Part shown: positions 10,535-19,786 of the stretch, one piece after another
Layout of the letters: each line of letters opens with the position of its first letter
Position numbering within the stretch: the stretch's first letter is position 1
Source of the DNA: Faecalibacterium prausnitzii
GTDB taxonomy: Bacteria > Bacillota > Clostridia > Oscillospirales > Ruminococcaceae
DNA: 36,372 nt
Reading direction: 5' to 3'
NCBI RefSeq assembly: GCF_003324185.1
Contig: NZ_PXUP01000023.1
Span: forward strand, 1 to 36,372
Notes under the pieces: model-generated
The model's database searches: none
What the model was told of the DNA's origin: nothing
Seen by the model: the letters and a program-made list of their open reading frames with translations, nothing else
Translations under genes and position numbers: made by a program

Positions 10535-11038
10535 TTATTCTTGTTCACCCCCTTCGTCACGGGGCTGCACCGCAGACGCCTCAGCAGGGGCGGGGTCATC
10601 TTCCACAGCGATGTCCACCGGCTCCTGCGGGGGTGTGAGCGGCTTGTACTTCCCGGTTATCTGGAGATAATAGATCGTAACTCTGGGGAACAGCAGCGGC
10701 AGAACGCCTGCAAACGCCTGGAAACAGGGAGCCGCAATGGCTATGATGATCCACAACGCCTGCAGCAGCATCCTTGTATTATAGGATATCTGCAGCTGCG
10801 CTTTACGCTTTTTTTCGTCCGGCTCGTCAATGACCTTCTGCACCACGAAGCAGATGCCGGCAAAGTTGCCGATAGCCACCAGCGCGCCGATGATGCCGCC
10901 CAGCAGCACCCGGTAGTCAAAGACCACCCAGCCCACCAGATGCAGCGCTGCAAACACCACCCACATCACGGCAGTGCACAGAGACACGCCGCAGGCGATG
11001 CGCAGCAGCTCCTTTTTGGATTCCGGCTGTAATTTCAT
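10535..11038 (-). CDS. atpI: ATP synthase subunit I-like membrane protein
   Basis: This 167-residue protein has four hydrophobic segments (about residues 15-38, 42-68, 90-110 and 112-128) and a soluble acidic, proline-rich C-terminal tail. Its place just before atpB and its four-helix layout match the AtpI family, which is thought to help c-ring assembly. Sequence similarity within this family is weak, so the call rests mainly on topology and position. The C-terminal tail after residue 135 (PPQEPVDIAVEDDPAPAEA) is longer than in most AtpI. GGAGG lies 9 bases before ATG 11038. Confidence 0.85.
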   Translation of the reverse strand: MKLQPESKKELLRIACGVSLCTAVMWVVFAALHLVGWVVFDYRVLLGGIIGALVAIGNFAGICFVVQKVIDEPDEKKRKAQLQISYNTRMLLQALWIIIAIAAPCFQAFAGVLPLLFPRVTIYYLQITGKYKPLTPPQEPVDIAVEDDPAPAEASAVQPRDEGGEQE

Positions 11039-11053
11039 AAAAACGAACCTCCA

Positions 11054-11359
11054 TTACTGGTGGGAGTTGAAGCCCACCCGATGATTTTTTTCGTGCTTGG
11101 AGCGCTCCAGCCGTTCCTTGCAGAACACCCAGAAGTTCTGCGCCCCGGCGGCAAGCCCCAGCCCCACAGCGGGCAAAAACAGCCATTCTGGCCAGCCCCA
11201 GTGCTCCACAGCCCACCAGCATCCGGCAAGGCAGAGCACCAGCGGCAGCAGCATATTCAGCCCCAGCTGGGTCAGCCAGACCAGATCTTCCAAAGCCTTG
11301 TACCAGCCCTTCAAGTTCTGCGCCGCTCCTTTCTGCGGGTGCCGCCCGCATTCCAGCAT
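11054..11359 (-). CDS. atpZ: AtpZ-like small membrane protein, first gene of the atp operon
   Basis: This short two-helix membrane protein (up to 101 residues) has the AtpZ/AtpI pattern. A first helix (LTQLGLNMLLPLVLCLAGCWW) and a second (LFLPAVGLGLAAGAQNFWVF) are joined by a short tryptophan-rich loop, with a basic tail. AtpZ is proposed to aid Fo assembly or Mg2+ supply. The start is uncertain. ATG 11359 has no good ribosome site. TTG 11314 has AAAGGAG 11 bases upstream and would give a family-like 86-residue protein beginning near LKGWYKALED. The next gene, atpI, starts 15 bases downstream. Confidence 0.8.
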   Translation of the reverse strand: MLECGRHPQKGAAQNLKGWYKALEDLVWLTQLGLNMLLPLVLCLAGCWWAVEHWGWPEWLFLPAVGLGLAAGAQNFWVFCKERLERSKHEKNHRVGFNSHQ

Positions 11360-11408
11360 TTGGAAAAAATGCCGGAGACGGACAGGCAGCCAAAAAGTCT
11401 ATGCCCTC

Positions 11409-11437
11409 AGTATACTTCAAAGCGTCGGATATTGCAA
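11409..11437 (-). promoter_or_regulatory. Promoter of the ATP synthase operon
   Basis: On the minus strand, TTGCAA (11437-11432) lies 17 bp before TATACT (11414-11409). This predicts transcription starting near 11402, 40-90 bases before atpZ depending on its start codon. It is the only good sigma-A-like pair seen upstream of the operon. Confidence 0.65.
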
Positions 11438-11582
11438 TCAATTCTCCACCGAAATATAGTAAAATTTCATAGTTTGTTAAGACTGATTCCATAAATGTGC
11501 ACCTATAACACACATTGTGCGCCGATGATTGCATCATTGCACAAACTTTGCGGAAAAGTTTGTGCAGAGTGTAAAAAACGGA

Positions 11583-11626
11583 AAAAAAGCAAAAAAGGGG
11601 CTGCCGCACGTTTGTGCGGCAGCCCC
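11583..11626 (-). terminator. Terminator of the glycogen operon
   Basis: A perfect 13-bp stem (11597-11609 with 11614-11626) has a 4-base loop. On the minus strand it is followed by a long interrupted T tract (TTTTTTGCTTTTTTTCC). It lies about 27 bases after the glgA stop. The stretch between it and the atp promoter (about 11440-11582) is AT-rich and shows no gene. Confidence 0.92.
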
Positions 11627-11653
11627 GGCGGGTGCTTTGGGATCTAGGGGCGC

Positions 11654-13072
11654 TTACCAGAGGTTTGCGGTCTCGTTGTACAGACCCTCGTAGCTCTTGG
11701 CGGAAACATCCCAGCTGAAATCGCACTCCATGCAGTGACGCACGAGGTTCTTCCAGTTTTCCTTGTTGTTGTAGGCATCCTGTGCGTTGCAGCAGGCCAC
11801 ATACAGCTCGTGGGCGTTGTAACCGGCAAAGGTAAAGCCGTTGCCGTCACCCATGGTGCTGTCGTGGATGGAGTCGCGCAGGCCGCCGGTCTCACGGACG
11901 ATGGGAGGTGTGCCGTAGCGGCAGGCCACCATCTGTGCCAGACCGCAGGGCTCGCTCTTGGAGGGCATGATGAAGGCGTCGGCACCGGCGTAGATCTCCT
12001 GCGAGAGCTTGGGCTCAAAGCCGATGTAGGTGCCTACGCGGCCCGGGTGACGGCCGCACAGGTCAGAGAAGAAGTTCTCGTACTGGCTCTCGCCGCTGCC
12101 CAGAATGACCAGCTGGATGCCGCGGTCCACCAGACCGTCAGCGATGCTCTGCACAAGGTCAAAGCCCTTCATGCCCACCATGCGGCTGACCATGCCAAAG
12201 ACGGGGCTGCCGTCTTTGTTCAGACCGAATCTGTCCTGCAAAGCTTCCTTACACTTGGCCTTGCCGGTCTCAAAGGTCTTGATGCTGTAATTGAAGGGGA
12301 TGTTCTTGTCGGTGGCGGGGTCGTTGGCGTCCATGTCGATGCCGTTCAGGATGCCGCACAGCTTGTACTGCTTCTCACGCAGCAGGGCGTCCAGACCGTA
12401 GCTGAACCACGGGTCCAAGATCTCCTGTGCGTAGGTGGGGCTGACGGTGGTGATCTTGTCGGCAGTCTCGAAAGCGCCCTTCATGAAGTTGGCGCAGCCG
12501 TCGTACTCCACGATATGCTGGTCCCGGTGGCCGATGCCGCAGGTGTCCTCCAGAATATCGGTGCCGTACTTGCCCTGATAGGCAATGTTGTGGATGGTGA
12601 ACACGGTCTTGATGCGGTTGAACTTGTCCAGATGACGATAGTACAGGTTCAGGTACACCGGCACCAGAGCGGTCTGCCAGTCGTTGCAGTTGATGATATC
12701 GGGGGTGAAGTCGATGTAGAACAAAGTCTCCAGCACGGCGCGGGAGAAGAAGGCGAAGCGCTCACCGTCATCGTAGAAGCCGTACAGGCCGCGGCGCTTG
12801 AAGTAATATTCGTTGTCGAGGAAGTAGTAGGTCACGCCGTCCACATCGGCCTTGAACAGGCCGCAGTACTGGCTGCGCCAGCCCACAGGCACGGAGTAGT
12901 TGGTAACGTATTCCAGCTTATCGCGGTACTTCAAATCGCCGTACAGGGGCATGATGACGCGGGCGTCCACGCCGTCCTTGACCAGCGCTTTGGGCAGGGC
13001 ACCTGCCACATCGGCCAGACCGCCGGATTTGGCAAAGGGATTGGCTTCCGAAGCAGCATACAGGATCTTCAT
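11654..13072 (-). CDS. glgA: Glycogen synthase (ADP-glucose type, GT5)
   Basis: This 472-residue enzyme transfers glucose from ADP-glucose to the growing alpha-1,4-glucan chain. The N-terminal KSGGLADVAGALPKAL motif, with K15 in the ADP-glucose site, is present. The C-terminal half carries GMVSRMVGMKGFDL and PSKSEPCGLAQM, the GT-B donor-site signatures. Length matches bacterial GlgA (about 477). ATG 13072 is chosen over the longer open frame because AAGGAG lies 8 bases upstream and MKILYAASEANPF is the family start. It is the last gene of the glgB-C-D-A operon. Confidence 0.97.
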   Translation of the reverse strand: MKILYAASEANPFAKSGGLADVAGALPKALVKDGVDARVIMPLYGDLKYRDKLEYVTNYSVPVGWRSQYCGLFKADVDGVTYYFLDNEYYFKRRGLYGFYDDGERFAFFSRAVLETLFYIDFTPDIINCNDWQTALVPVYLNLYYRHLDKFNRIKTVFTIHNIAYQGKYGTDILEDTCGIGHRDQHIVEYDGCANFMKGAFETADKITTVSPTYAQEILDPWFSYGLDALLREKQYKLCGILNGIDMDANDPATDKNIPFNYSIKTFETGKAKCKEALQDRFGLNKDGSPVFGMVSRMVGMKGFDLVQSIADGLVDRGIQLVILGSGESQYENFFSDLCGRHPGRVGTYIGFEPKLSQEIYAGADAFIMPSKSEPCGLAQMVACRYGTPPIVRETGGLRDSIHDSTMGDGNGFTFAGYNAHELYVACCNAQDAYNNKENWKNLVRHCMECDFSWDVSAKSYEGLYNETANLW

Positions 13073-13160
13073 AGGATTCGCTCCTTCCATGATACAGACA
13101 GATGTTCGCGCTCCCCGCCGCCATGAAAAGCGGCGCGAACCTTGCATACAAAAGAGCAGG

Positions 13161-13199
13161 CGGGGGCACACAGGTGCCCCCGCCCCTCTCAAGAGGGGC
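13161..13199. repeat. Double hairpin between glgD and glgA
   Basis: Two perfect stems stand side by side: CGGGGGCAC (13161-13169) with 13174-13182, and GCCCCTCT (13182-13189) with 13192-13199. They sit in the 165-base gap between glgD and glgA. There is no T tract on the minus strand. The layout resembles the element at 5852-5896, and both may be copies of one dispersed palindromic family. Confidence 0.6.
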
Positions 13200-13237
13200 T
13201 ACCGGGGAGGAAGCCGCCCCTATGGATATTGCATCGA

Positions 13238-14365
13238 TCAGACGGTGTGGTTCTTCTGGACGTAGACCGGGAAGCTCTCGGTGCCGGACAGCTTTTTGCC
13301 GGCGGTGATCTTCACGTTCTTATCGGTGACAACGCAGTCCAGCTCCACATTGGGCTCGACCACGGTATCCTGCATCAGGACACAGTTCTTGACCACAGCA
13401 CCCTTCTTGACCTTGACGCCACGGAAGAGCACGCAGTTCTCCACAGTGCCCTCGATGACGCAGCCGTCGGCCAGAATGGAATTCGAAACCTTGGAGCCGG
13501 TGACGTAACGGGTGGGGTTATCGTCGCGGATCTTGGTGTAGATGGGGCAGCCCTTGGGGAACAGTGCCTCCAGATTCTCGTCCTTGATCAGCTTCAGGTT
13601 CTCGTCAAAGTAGCTCTTCATGTCGCAGACGTGCGCCACATAGCCGGTGTACTCCAGCGCATGGATATTCAGGATGTTGACGTTGTGTGCCAGAATGTCG
13701 CGCTCGAAGTAGATCAGGCCGCGGGCGGTAGCGTCCTTGACCAGCTTGATCAGGGTCTCGCGCTCCAGCACATAGATGTTCAGATCCAGATTCTGCACGC
13801 CGGAGCGGTAGTCGTTGAACAGCAGCTCGGTCACGCGGCCATCGGAATCAATGGTCAGGGTGTAGTTGTCGTTCTTGCGGCCCTCGGGAATCTCGGTCTT
13901 CTGGTAAGCCACAGTCACGTCGGCACCGCTGGCCTGATGAGCAGCCAGCAGGGCGTTGAAGTCGTAGTTGACGGCGATGTTGGCATCGCTCATGACCACA
14001 TACTTCTCCTTCTGGTGCTCGAGGAAGCTCAGAATGGAGCCCAGAGCCTCCACACGGCCGGAGTAGATGCGCACGCCCTTTTCTGCAAAGGGAGGTACGA
14101 TGTTCAGACCGCCGTGACGGCGTGCCATATCCCACTCGCGGCCGGTGCCCAGATGATCCATCAGGGAGTGGTAGTTTTTACGCACCACGATGGAAACGTT
14201 GGAAATGCCGCAGTTGGCCATGCTGGACAGCACAAAGTCTACCATGCGGTAACGGCCCGCAAAGGGGATCGAGGCCATTGCGCGCTCGGTCACCAGCTCG
14301 GGAACGGTATTGTCATAGCTGTTGGGGAAAATGATACCCAACGCATTGGTGTTCTGTCTCAGCAT
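13238..14365 (-). CDS. glgD: GlgD, regulatory paralogue of ADP-glucose pyrophosphorylase
   Basis: This 375-residue protein has the nucleotidyltransferase plus left-handed beta-helix layout of GlgC. However, the GGxGxRL nucleotide loop is replaced by [17 protein letters not shown], the usual sign of the non-catalytic GlgD partner. In Firmicutes, GlgD forms a hetero-oligomer with GlgC and raises its activity. The C-terminal region shows the hexapeptide-like pattern ([34 protein letters not shown]). Its start overlaps the glgC end by 7 bases, so synthesis is coupled. Confidence 0.95.
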   Translation of the reverse strand: MLRQNTNALGIIFPNSYDNTVPELVTERAMASIPFAGRYRMVDFVLSSMANCGISNVSIVVRKNYHSLMDHLGTGREWDMARRHGGLNIVPPFAEKGVRIYSGRVEALGSILSFLEHQKEKYVVMSDANIAVNYDFNALLAAHQASGADVTVAYQKTEIPEGRKNDNYTLTIDSDGRVTELLFNDYRSGVQNLDLNIYVLERETLIKLVKDATARGLIYFERDILAHNVNILNIHALEYTGYVAHVCDMKSYFDENLKLIKDENLEALFPKGCPIYTKIRDDNPTRYVTGSKVSNSILADGCVIEGTVENCVLFRGVKVKKGAVVKNCVLMQDTVVEPNVELDCVVTDKNVKITAGKKLSGTESFPVYVQKNHTV

Positions 14366-15552
14366 ACTTCCACACCCTCCTTGACGGATTCAAACACTTT
14401 TGCGCCCTCCTTGACGGTAGCGCCTGCGCCGATGGTCAGACCGGTGCCAACGTGGGCAATAGCGCCCTCGCCGCCGACCTTTGCACCTGCGCCCACAACA
14501 ACGTCCTCAGCAAGGATGCAGCGCTTGACCACGGCACCTGCCTTGACCACGACACCGTCCATCAGCACGGCGTCCTCAACGGTAGCGCCCTCTTCCACAA
14601 CGACGCCTGCGCTCAGGACAGAGTGCTTGACGTTGCCGTAGATCTTGCAGCCCTCGGTGATGAGGGAGTCCTGCACAACGGCGCGCTCGCCGATCTTCTG
14701 GGCGGGCAGCACGGGGTTGCGGCTGTAGATCTTCCAAGTCTTATCAAAGATATCAATGCCGGAGTTCTCGGGGTCCAGCACCTCCATGTTGGCTTCCCAC
14801 AGGCTGTCGATGGTGCCCACGTCGCGCCAGTAACCGGCAAAGCGGTAGGCGTACATCTTGCGGCCGTCACGCAGCAGGGCGGGGATGATGTTCATGCCGA
14901 AGTCGTTCTTGGAGTTGGGGTCGGCCTCGTCCTCGATCAGATACTTCTTGAGCACATCCCAGTTGAAGATGTAGATGCCCATGGATGCCAGATTGGACTT
15001 GGGCACCGGGGGCTTCTCCTGGAACTCGGTGATGCGGTCGGTCTCGTCCGCCACCATCAGGCCGAAGCGGGAAGCTTCCTTCCAGTCCACTTCCATGACG
15101 GCCACAGAGAACTCTGCGCCCTTTTCCTTGTGGAAGCGCAGGAAGTCGGCGTAGTCCTGCTTGCAGATCTGGTCGCCGGACAGGATGATGACGTACTCGG
15201 GATCATAGCTGTCGATGAAGCCGATGTTCTGGTAGATGGCGTTTGCAGTGCCCTTGTACCAGTCGGTGCCGTTTGCCTGCTCGTAAGGGGGCAGGGTGTG
15301 CACACCGCCGTGCAGACGGTCCAGATCCCAAGGCTGACCGTTACCGATGTACTCGTTCAGCTTCTGGGGCTGGTACTGCGTTGCGATACCGACCGTGTCG
15401 ATATCGGAATTGACGCAGTTGGACAGCGGGAAGTCCACGATGCGGTACTTACCGCCGAAGGACACCGCAGGTTTTGCCGTCTTTTGTGTCAGCGCGTATA
15501 AGCGCGAGCCACGTCCACCGGCAAGGATCATTGCCACGATTTCTTTTGCCAT
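14359..15552 (-). CDS. glgC: Glucose-1-phosphate adenylyltransferase
   Basis: This 397-residue enzyme makes ADP-glucose and pyrophosphate from ATP and glucose-1-phosphate, the committed step of glycogen synthesis. [13 protein letters not shown] is the nucleotide loop, and [19 protein letters not shown] is the conserved N-terminal block. LSGDQI marks the metal-binding aspartate and [15 protein letters not shown] the glucose-1-phosphate side. The C-terminal third is a left-handed beta-helix of hexapeptide repeats. Length is normal. GGGGAG lies 9 bases before ATG 15552. It overlaps glgD. Confidence 0.97.
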   Translation of the reverse strand: MAKEIVAMILAGGRGSRLYALTQKTAKPAVSFGGKYRIVDFPLSNCVNSDIDTVGIATQYQPQKLNEYIGNGQPWDLDRLHGGVHTLPPYEQANGTDWYKGTANAIYQNIGFIDSYDPEYVIILSGDQICKQDYADFLRFHKEKGAEFSVAVMEVDWKEASRFGLMVADETDRITEFQEKPPVPKSNLASMGIYIFNWDVLKKYLIEDEADPNSKNDFGMNIIPALLRDGRKMYAYRFAGYWRDVGTIDSLWEANMEVLDPENSGIDIFDKTWKIYSRNPVLPAQKIGERAVVQDSLITEGCKIYGNVKHSVLSAGVVVEEGATVEDAVLMDGVVVKAGAVVKRCILAEDVVVGAGAKVGGEGAIAHVGTGLTIGAGATVKEGAKVFESVKEGVEVC

Positions 15553-15638
15553 AGCTTTATTCTCCCCTTTAGCATTTCCGTTTTGGAAATGATAGTCAAC
15601 AGATCAGAATGTTCGTGCGTGCATCCGTGTGGGCATCC

Positions 15639-17906
15639 TTACTCCTTGGGTGCTTTTGCTTTGCGGGTGCGCTTTGCGGGTTTGGTTTCTGCTTCGGTCT
15701 CAGGTTTTGCTTTTGCCGCAGTCTTTGCCTTGGCGGCGGTTTTCTTTACCGGCTTTTCCGCTGCGGCCTTGGACTTGGCAGCGGCCTTTTTGGCTTTTTC
15801 CGGTTTTTCATCCGCCGTTTCGGCGGCCTTGGCCTTGGTGGTGCGGGTCTTTTTTACCGGCTTGTCGGCGTCCGGCTCGGCTTTGGCCTTGCGGGTCGTC
15901 TTTTTTACCGCCTTTTCCACGGCGCCCTTGACGGTGGATTTTTTGGCGGTCTTTTTTGCCGGTTTGTCCGCGCTGTCCTCTGCTGCCTTGCGGGTGCGCT
16001 TTGTGGGCACCTCAAAGTACAGGGTGCTCATGGGCGGCAGGGTAACGGTGATGCTCTGCTCAAAGCCGTGCTGCGGCTTTTTGTGGGTGCGCACCGGCTT
16101 GTTGTGCACGGTGCCGGAGCCGCCGAAAGTGGCATCGTCGCTGTTCAGGATCTCCTTGTAGGTGCCGGACACCGGTGCGCCGAGGGTGTAGCCCTCGCGC
16201 AGGACGGGGTTGAAGTTGCAGATGACAAGGATCTGCTTGCCGGCGGCGTCCTTGCGCAGGAAGGCGATGACGCTCTGCTGCGAGTCGTCCGGCACGATCC
16301 ACTGGAAGCCTTCCCAGCTGTAATCGATCTGCCAGAGGGCGGGGTGCTCTTTATAGAAAGCGTTCAGGGTGCGGACGTAGTTCTGCAGTTCGGCGTGCTT
16401 GTCGTAGTCCAGCAGCATCCAGTCCAGCTGCTTTGTCTCGTTCCACTCGGCAAACTGACCGAACTCCTGTCCCATGAACAGCAGTTTCTTGCCCGGGTGC
16501 GCCATCATGTAGCCGAAGAAGGTGCGCAGATTGGCAAACTTGTCGTCATACTCGCCGGGCATCTTGTTCAGCAGGCTGCCCTTGCCGTGCACGACCTCAT
16601 CGTGGCTGATGGGCAGGACAAAGTTCTCGCTGAAAGCGTAGAAGAAGCTGAAAGTCACCTTGTTGTGGTTGCCGGAGCGGAACAGCGGGTCGGTCTTCAT
16701 GTAGCTGAGCATATCGTTCATCCAGCCCATGTTCCACTTGAAGTTGAAGCCTAAACCCCCGTCCGAAGCGGGCTTTGTGACCATGGGCCACGCGGTGGAC
16801 TCCTCGGCGATCATGTACTTGTGGGGGTGACGGCCCAGCACGGTGTTGTTCAGCTTGCGCAGGAAGGCGATGGCTTCAAGGTTCTCCTTGCCGCCGTCCT
16901 TATTGGGCTCCCATTCGCCCTGCTTGCGGTTGTAGTCCAGATACAGCATGGAGGCCACGGCGTCTACCCGCAGACCGTCGATGTGGTACTGCTCCAGCCA
17001 GTACAGTGCGCTGGAAATGAGGAAGCTCTGCACCTCGTTGCGGCCAAAGTCGAACACCATGGTGCCCCACTCCTTGTGCTCGCCGCGCTTGGGGTTGGGG
17101 TCCTCGTAGCAGGCCTCGCCGTCAAAATTGTACAGTCCGAACTGATCCTTGGGGAAGTGGGCGGGCACCCAGTCCATGATGACGCCGATGCCTGCGGCGT
17201 GCATCTTATCCACAAAGGCCATAAAATCCTTGGGGGTGCCGTAGCGGCTGGTGGGAGCAAAATAGCCGGTGACCTGATAGCCCCAGCTGCCGTCAAACGG
17301 ATATTCCATCACCGGCAGCAGCTCTACATGGGTGTAGCCCATATCCTTGATGTACGGGATCAGCTCGTCCGCCAGCTCGGAGTAGTTGTAGGGCTTGCCG
17401 CCCTCCTTCAGCTTCCAGCTGCCGGCGTGCATCTCGTAGATATTCATCGGGCCGTTGATCACATCCGCCTTTTTCTGTGCGGCCTGCCATGCGGTGTCGT
17501 GCCATGCAAAGCCGGACAGGTCGTAGACCTTGCTGCCGTTGGACGGACGGGTCTCGGCGTGGAAAGCGTAAGGATCGGCCTTGTAGACAAGGTCGCCTGC
17601 GCGGGTGGTCACGCAATATTTATAAACATCGTATTCCTTCATGCCGGGAATGAACAATTCCCACACGGAATCGCCATCCACCTTGCGCATGGGATGGCTG
17701 CCGGGCTTCCAGCTGTTGAAGTCGCCCACAACGCTGATGGCTGCGGCGTGCGGTGCCCATACACGGAACACAACGCCGGACTCCCCGACCCGTGTTTCCA
17801 GATGTGCGCCGAAGTAGCGGTAAGCCTCGCAGTTATTGCCTTGCTTGAACAGGTACACCGGCAGATCCGATGTATTGCTCTGAATCTTTTCTTCGGTCGG
17901 TTTCAT
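15639..17906 (-). CDS. glgB: 1,4-alpha-glucan branching enzyme with a Lys/Ala-rich C-terminal tail
   Basis: This 755-residue enzyme introduces alpha-1,6 branches into glycogen. A CBM48 domain occupies about residues 30-115, followed by the GH13 barrel. D315 in GLRVDAVASM is the nucleophile. E368/E369 in MIAEESTAWP include the acid/base. H435-D436 lie in ISHDEVVHGKG. The normal protein ends near MSTLYFEVP at about 634. About 120 more residues follow, made almost only of K, A, T, P, E and D, with repeated (D/E)KPxKKT units and AAKAK-like blocks, resembling a histone H1 tail. This tail is not part of the known catalytic fold. GGAGGAG lies 6 bases before ATG 17906. It is the first gene of the glycogen operon. 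Confidence 0.96.
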   Translation of the reverse strand: MKPTEEKIQSNTSDLPVYLFKQGNNCEAYRYFGAHLETRVGESGVVFRVWAPHAAAISVVGDFNSWKPGSHPMRKVDGDSVWELFIPGMKEYDVYKYCVTTRAGDLVYKADPYAFHAETRPSNGSKVYDLSGFAWHDTAWQAAQKKADVINGPMNIYEMHAGSWKLKEGGKPYNYSELADELIPYIKDMGYTHVELLPVMEYPFDGSWGYQVTGYFAPTSRYGTPKDFMAFVDKMHAAGIGVIMDWVPAHFPKDQFGLYNFDGEACYEDPNPKRGEHKEWGTMVFDFGRNEVQSFLISSALYWLEQYHIDGLRVDAVASMLYLDYNRKQGEWEPNKDGGKENLEAIAFLRKLNNTVLGRHPHKYMIAEESTAWPMVTKPASDGGLGFNFKWNMGWMNDMLSYMKTDPLFRSGNHNKVTFSFFYAFSENFVLPISHDEVVHGKGSLLNKMPGEYDDKFANLRTFFGYMMAHPGKKLLFMGQEFGQFAEWNETKQLDWMLLDYDKHAELQNYVRTLNAFYKEHPALWQIDYSWEGFQWIVPDDSQQSVIAFLRKDAAGKQILVICNFNPVLREGYTLGAPVSGTYKEILNSDDATFGGSGTVHNKPVRTHKKPQHGFEQSITVTLPPMSTLYFEVPTKRTRKAAEDSADKPAKKTAKKSTVKGAVEKAVKKTTRKAKAEPDADKPVKKTRTTKAKAAETADEKPEKAKKAAAKSKAAAEKPVKKTAAKAKTAAKAKPETEAETKPAKRTRKAKAPKE

Positions 17907-17963
17907 AGACTGCTCCTCCCCGTGCGGAAGCCGAAAGCGGCTTTCGCAGCTTTGTACTCTTTT

Positions 17964-17992
17964 ATATTAAAAGGTTTTTACCATTTTTGCAA
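17964..17992 (-). promoter_or_regulatory. Promoter of the glycogen operon
   Basis: TTGCAA (17992-17987) lies 17 bp before TAATAT (17969-17964) on the minus strand, about 58 bases upstream of glgB. The -35 hexamer is the same as that of the atp operon. The flanks are AT-rich. The region from here to 18143 shows no gene. Confidence 0.55.
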
Positions 17993-18143
17993 GACTTTTT
18001 GTCCGAAAATCAAATACAATTAACACAAATTTTCTGGCATTCTCTGTATGTTGTGGGCATACCATCCAAAATTTGCAGCTCGACATCGTGTAAACTGCTC
18101 ATTTGACAAACGGTTCCGGCGAAAGCGTTGCGAAAACAGAAAA

Positions 18144-18179
18144 GGGGTCGGGGAAAGCCCACAGACTTTCCCCGACCCC
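18144..18179 (-). terminator. Second, distal terminator downstream of the G5/3D gene
   Basis: A perfect 14-bp stem (18144-18157 with 18166-18179) encloses an 8-base loop. On the minus strand TTTTCTGTTTTC follows it. It lies about 35 bases beyond the first terminator, so it either backs that one up or ends a short separate transcript. Confidence 0.75.
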
Positions 18180-18211
18180 GAAATAAAAATAGTTTTCTAC
18201 TTAACATCAAA

Positions 18212-18244
18212 AGAGACCGCTGCACAGTTTGTACAGCGGTCTCT
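18212..18244 (-). terminator. Proximal terminator of the G5/3D gene
   Basis: A perfect 11-bp stem (18212-18222 with 18234-18244) is followed on the minus strand by TTTT. It begins about 30 bases after the stop codon of the G5/3D gene. Confidence 0.75.
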
Positions 18245-18273
18245 TTGCGTGGTTATTGTGTTTTGTTTACAGC

Positions 18274-19377
18274 TCAGCCCACAACGTAGACGTTGACCTG
18301 AATGGCGCCGTTGATAACGCTTTCGGCGTAGGTCTCGTAGAACAGGTCTACAAGGATCTGCCCTTTCTGGACGGCGATGCCGGTATCGGTGGCTACGGCG
18401 TAGCCGTAGACGAACTTGCCGTCGGTGGAAGTGATGTAGAGCTTGGTGCCGTAGGGGATCACGTCCGGGTCCACAGCCACGGTGCCGTAGCCCAGTCCCA
18501 GACCGGAAGAGCCCTTGCCGCCACGGGAATAGTAGCCGGTGGCCTTGCCGGTGAGCACCTTGCTATAAGAGGTGGGGGCGTTGGTGGTGCCGTCCGCGCC
18601 GGTCAGGGGGGACACCGGTGCGCCTGCGCCGTAGGTCTTGATGACGTGGTCGGTAGGCTCCACCGTAGTGGTGGTATCCACAACGGTGCTGTTCTCCAGC
18701 TCACCGTCCACATAGCGGTCGCGGGTGGTCACGGTCTGCTGACCGGCTGCGCCGTGCTGCATAGTAGTGGTGCGGCCGGTGTTGCGGAAGTACAGGCTGG
18801 TGTAGACATACTGGGTGTCGTAGGGGATGGCCTGCGTCTCCACACGCTCTTCGTAGTCCACGCGGTGGACCACGATCTTGCTGCCGGCGGTCACGATGTG
18901 ATCCAGCGCCGGCTCGGTGTAGTCGTCCCCTTCAAGGGTGATGCCGGCGCGCTCCAGCGCATCGGCTACGGTGCCGTACACCAGCTTGACCGGGTACTCC
19001 TGCCCGTCGGCGGTGATGCTGACAGAGAATGCGCGCTCGATATTCAGGGATGCAAGATTGCCGCTGAACGCGGTGTAGTAGACCTCATCGCCCTCTTCAG
19101 AGCGGATGCCGGAAAGGTGCATGACCTGTGCGGGGGAAGCAGCGGCATCGGTCACAAGAACCTGCCGCGCACCATTGGAGTCGGTGACGTAGGTCAGCCG
19201 CAGATTTGCAGCGGTGACGCCAAGGGTAGCCACAAGGCATACCACCATGACACAAAATGCCAGCACACGGGGAGATACTGCCTGCTTTGCGGCAGTAACT
19301 GCTTTCTTCAATTTAACGGAAGCGATACGAGACAACTCCTCTCTTTGTCGTATTTGGTGCGGCCGCGGGTATTGCAT
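18274..19377 (-). CDS. YabE-like cell-wall protein with G5 and 3D domains
   Basis: This exported protein of about 367 residues probably cuts or binds peptidoglycan. A basic N-terminus precedes one membrane segment (VLAFCVMVVCLVATLGVTAA). DUF348-type repeats follow, then a G5-like region (YEERVETQAIPYDTQYVYTS...DHVIKTYG). The C-terminal 3D domain has its three aspartates in VAVDPDVIP, AVATDTG and ILVDLF. This order matches Bacillus YabE and the Rpf/YuiC group. The start is doubtful. ATG 19377 has only a weak GGGGTG site. A better GAGAGGAG (19344-19337) lies next to an in-frame TTG at 19335, which would give 353 residues. The frame is open up to 19536. The promoter at 19614-19642 leaves a leader of about 230-270 bases. 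Confidence 0.88.
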   Translation of the reverse strand: MQYPRPHQIRQREELSRIASVKLKKAVTAAKQAVSPRVLAFCVMVVCLVATLGVTAANLRLTYVTDSNGARQVLVTDAAASPAQVMHLSGIRSEEGDEVYYTAFSGNLASLNIERAFSVSITADGQEYPVKLVYGTVADALERAGITLEGDDYTEPALDHIVTAGSKIVVHRVDYEERVETQAIPYDTQYVYTSLYFRNTGRTTTMQHGAAGQQTVTTRDRYVDGELENSTVVDTTTTVEPTDHVIKTYGAGAPVSPLTGADGTTNAPTSYSKVLTGKATGYYSRGGKGSSGLGLGYGTVAVDPDVIPYGTKLYITSTDGKFVYGYAVATDTGIAVQKGQILVDLFYETYAESVINGAIQVNVYVVG

Positions 19378-19613
19378 CGGCACCCCGGCCGCCCGGACTG
19401 CGGCGGCTGGGGATATAAGCGCCGCACAGTCAAATACGATGCTCTCTTTGGGTAAAAGAAGAAGCATCGTATTACAGGTTGGAATCCGCTTTGGGCAGAC
19501 CACAAAACTGCCCCGGCACGGGCCGCATCTGCCCATGCCGTGCCGTACGCAGGACGGCTTTTTACTTCATCCAGATAGAATTTAAACGCTGCAACGTTCG
19601 TTGCACAAACGGT

Positions 19614-19642
19614 ATTTTACCAGACCGTAAAGCATCTGTCAA
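19614..19642 (-). promoter_or_regulatory. Near-consensus promoter of the G5/3D gene
   Basis: TTGACA (19642-19637) lies 17 bp before TAAAAT (19619-19614) on the minus strand, one base from the sigma-A consensus. The transcript would begin near 19607, far ahead of the start codon. Confidence 0.8.
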
Positions 19643-19786
19643 ATCTGTGTCTCGCATTTTGTTAGATTTGTAACATAGTTTTTTGTGCAATTTTCACAGT
19701 GTTTTCTTTTATATTTTGGTTTTTAGGTGGTTTCCTTCTGATTTTTGCCTTTTTTCTGCGCATGATTTGTTCATGAATTTTTAACA

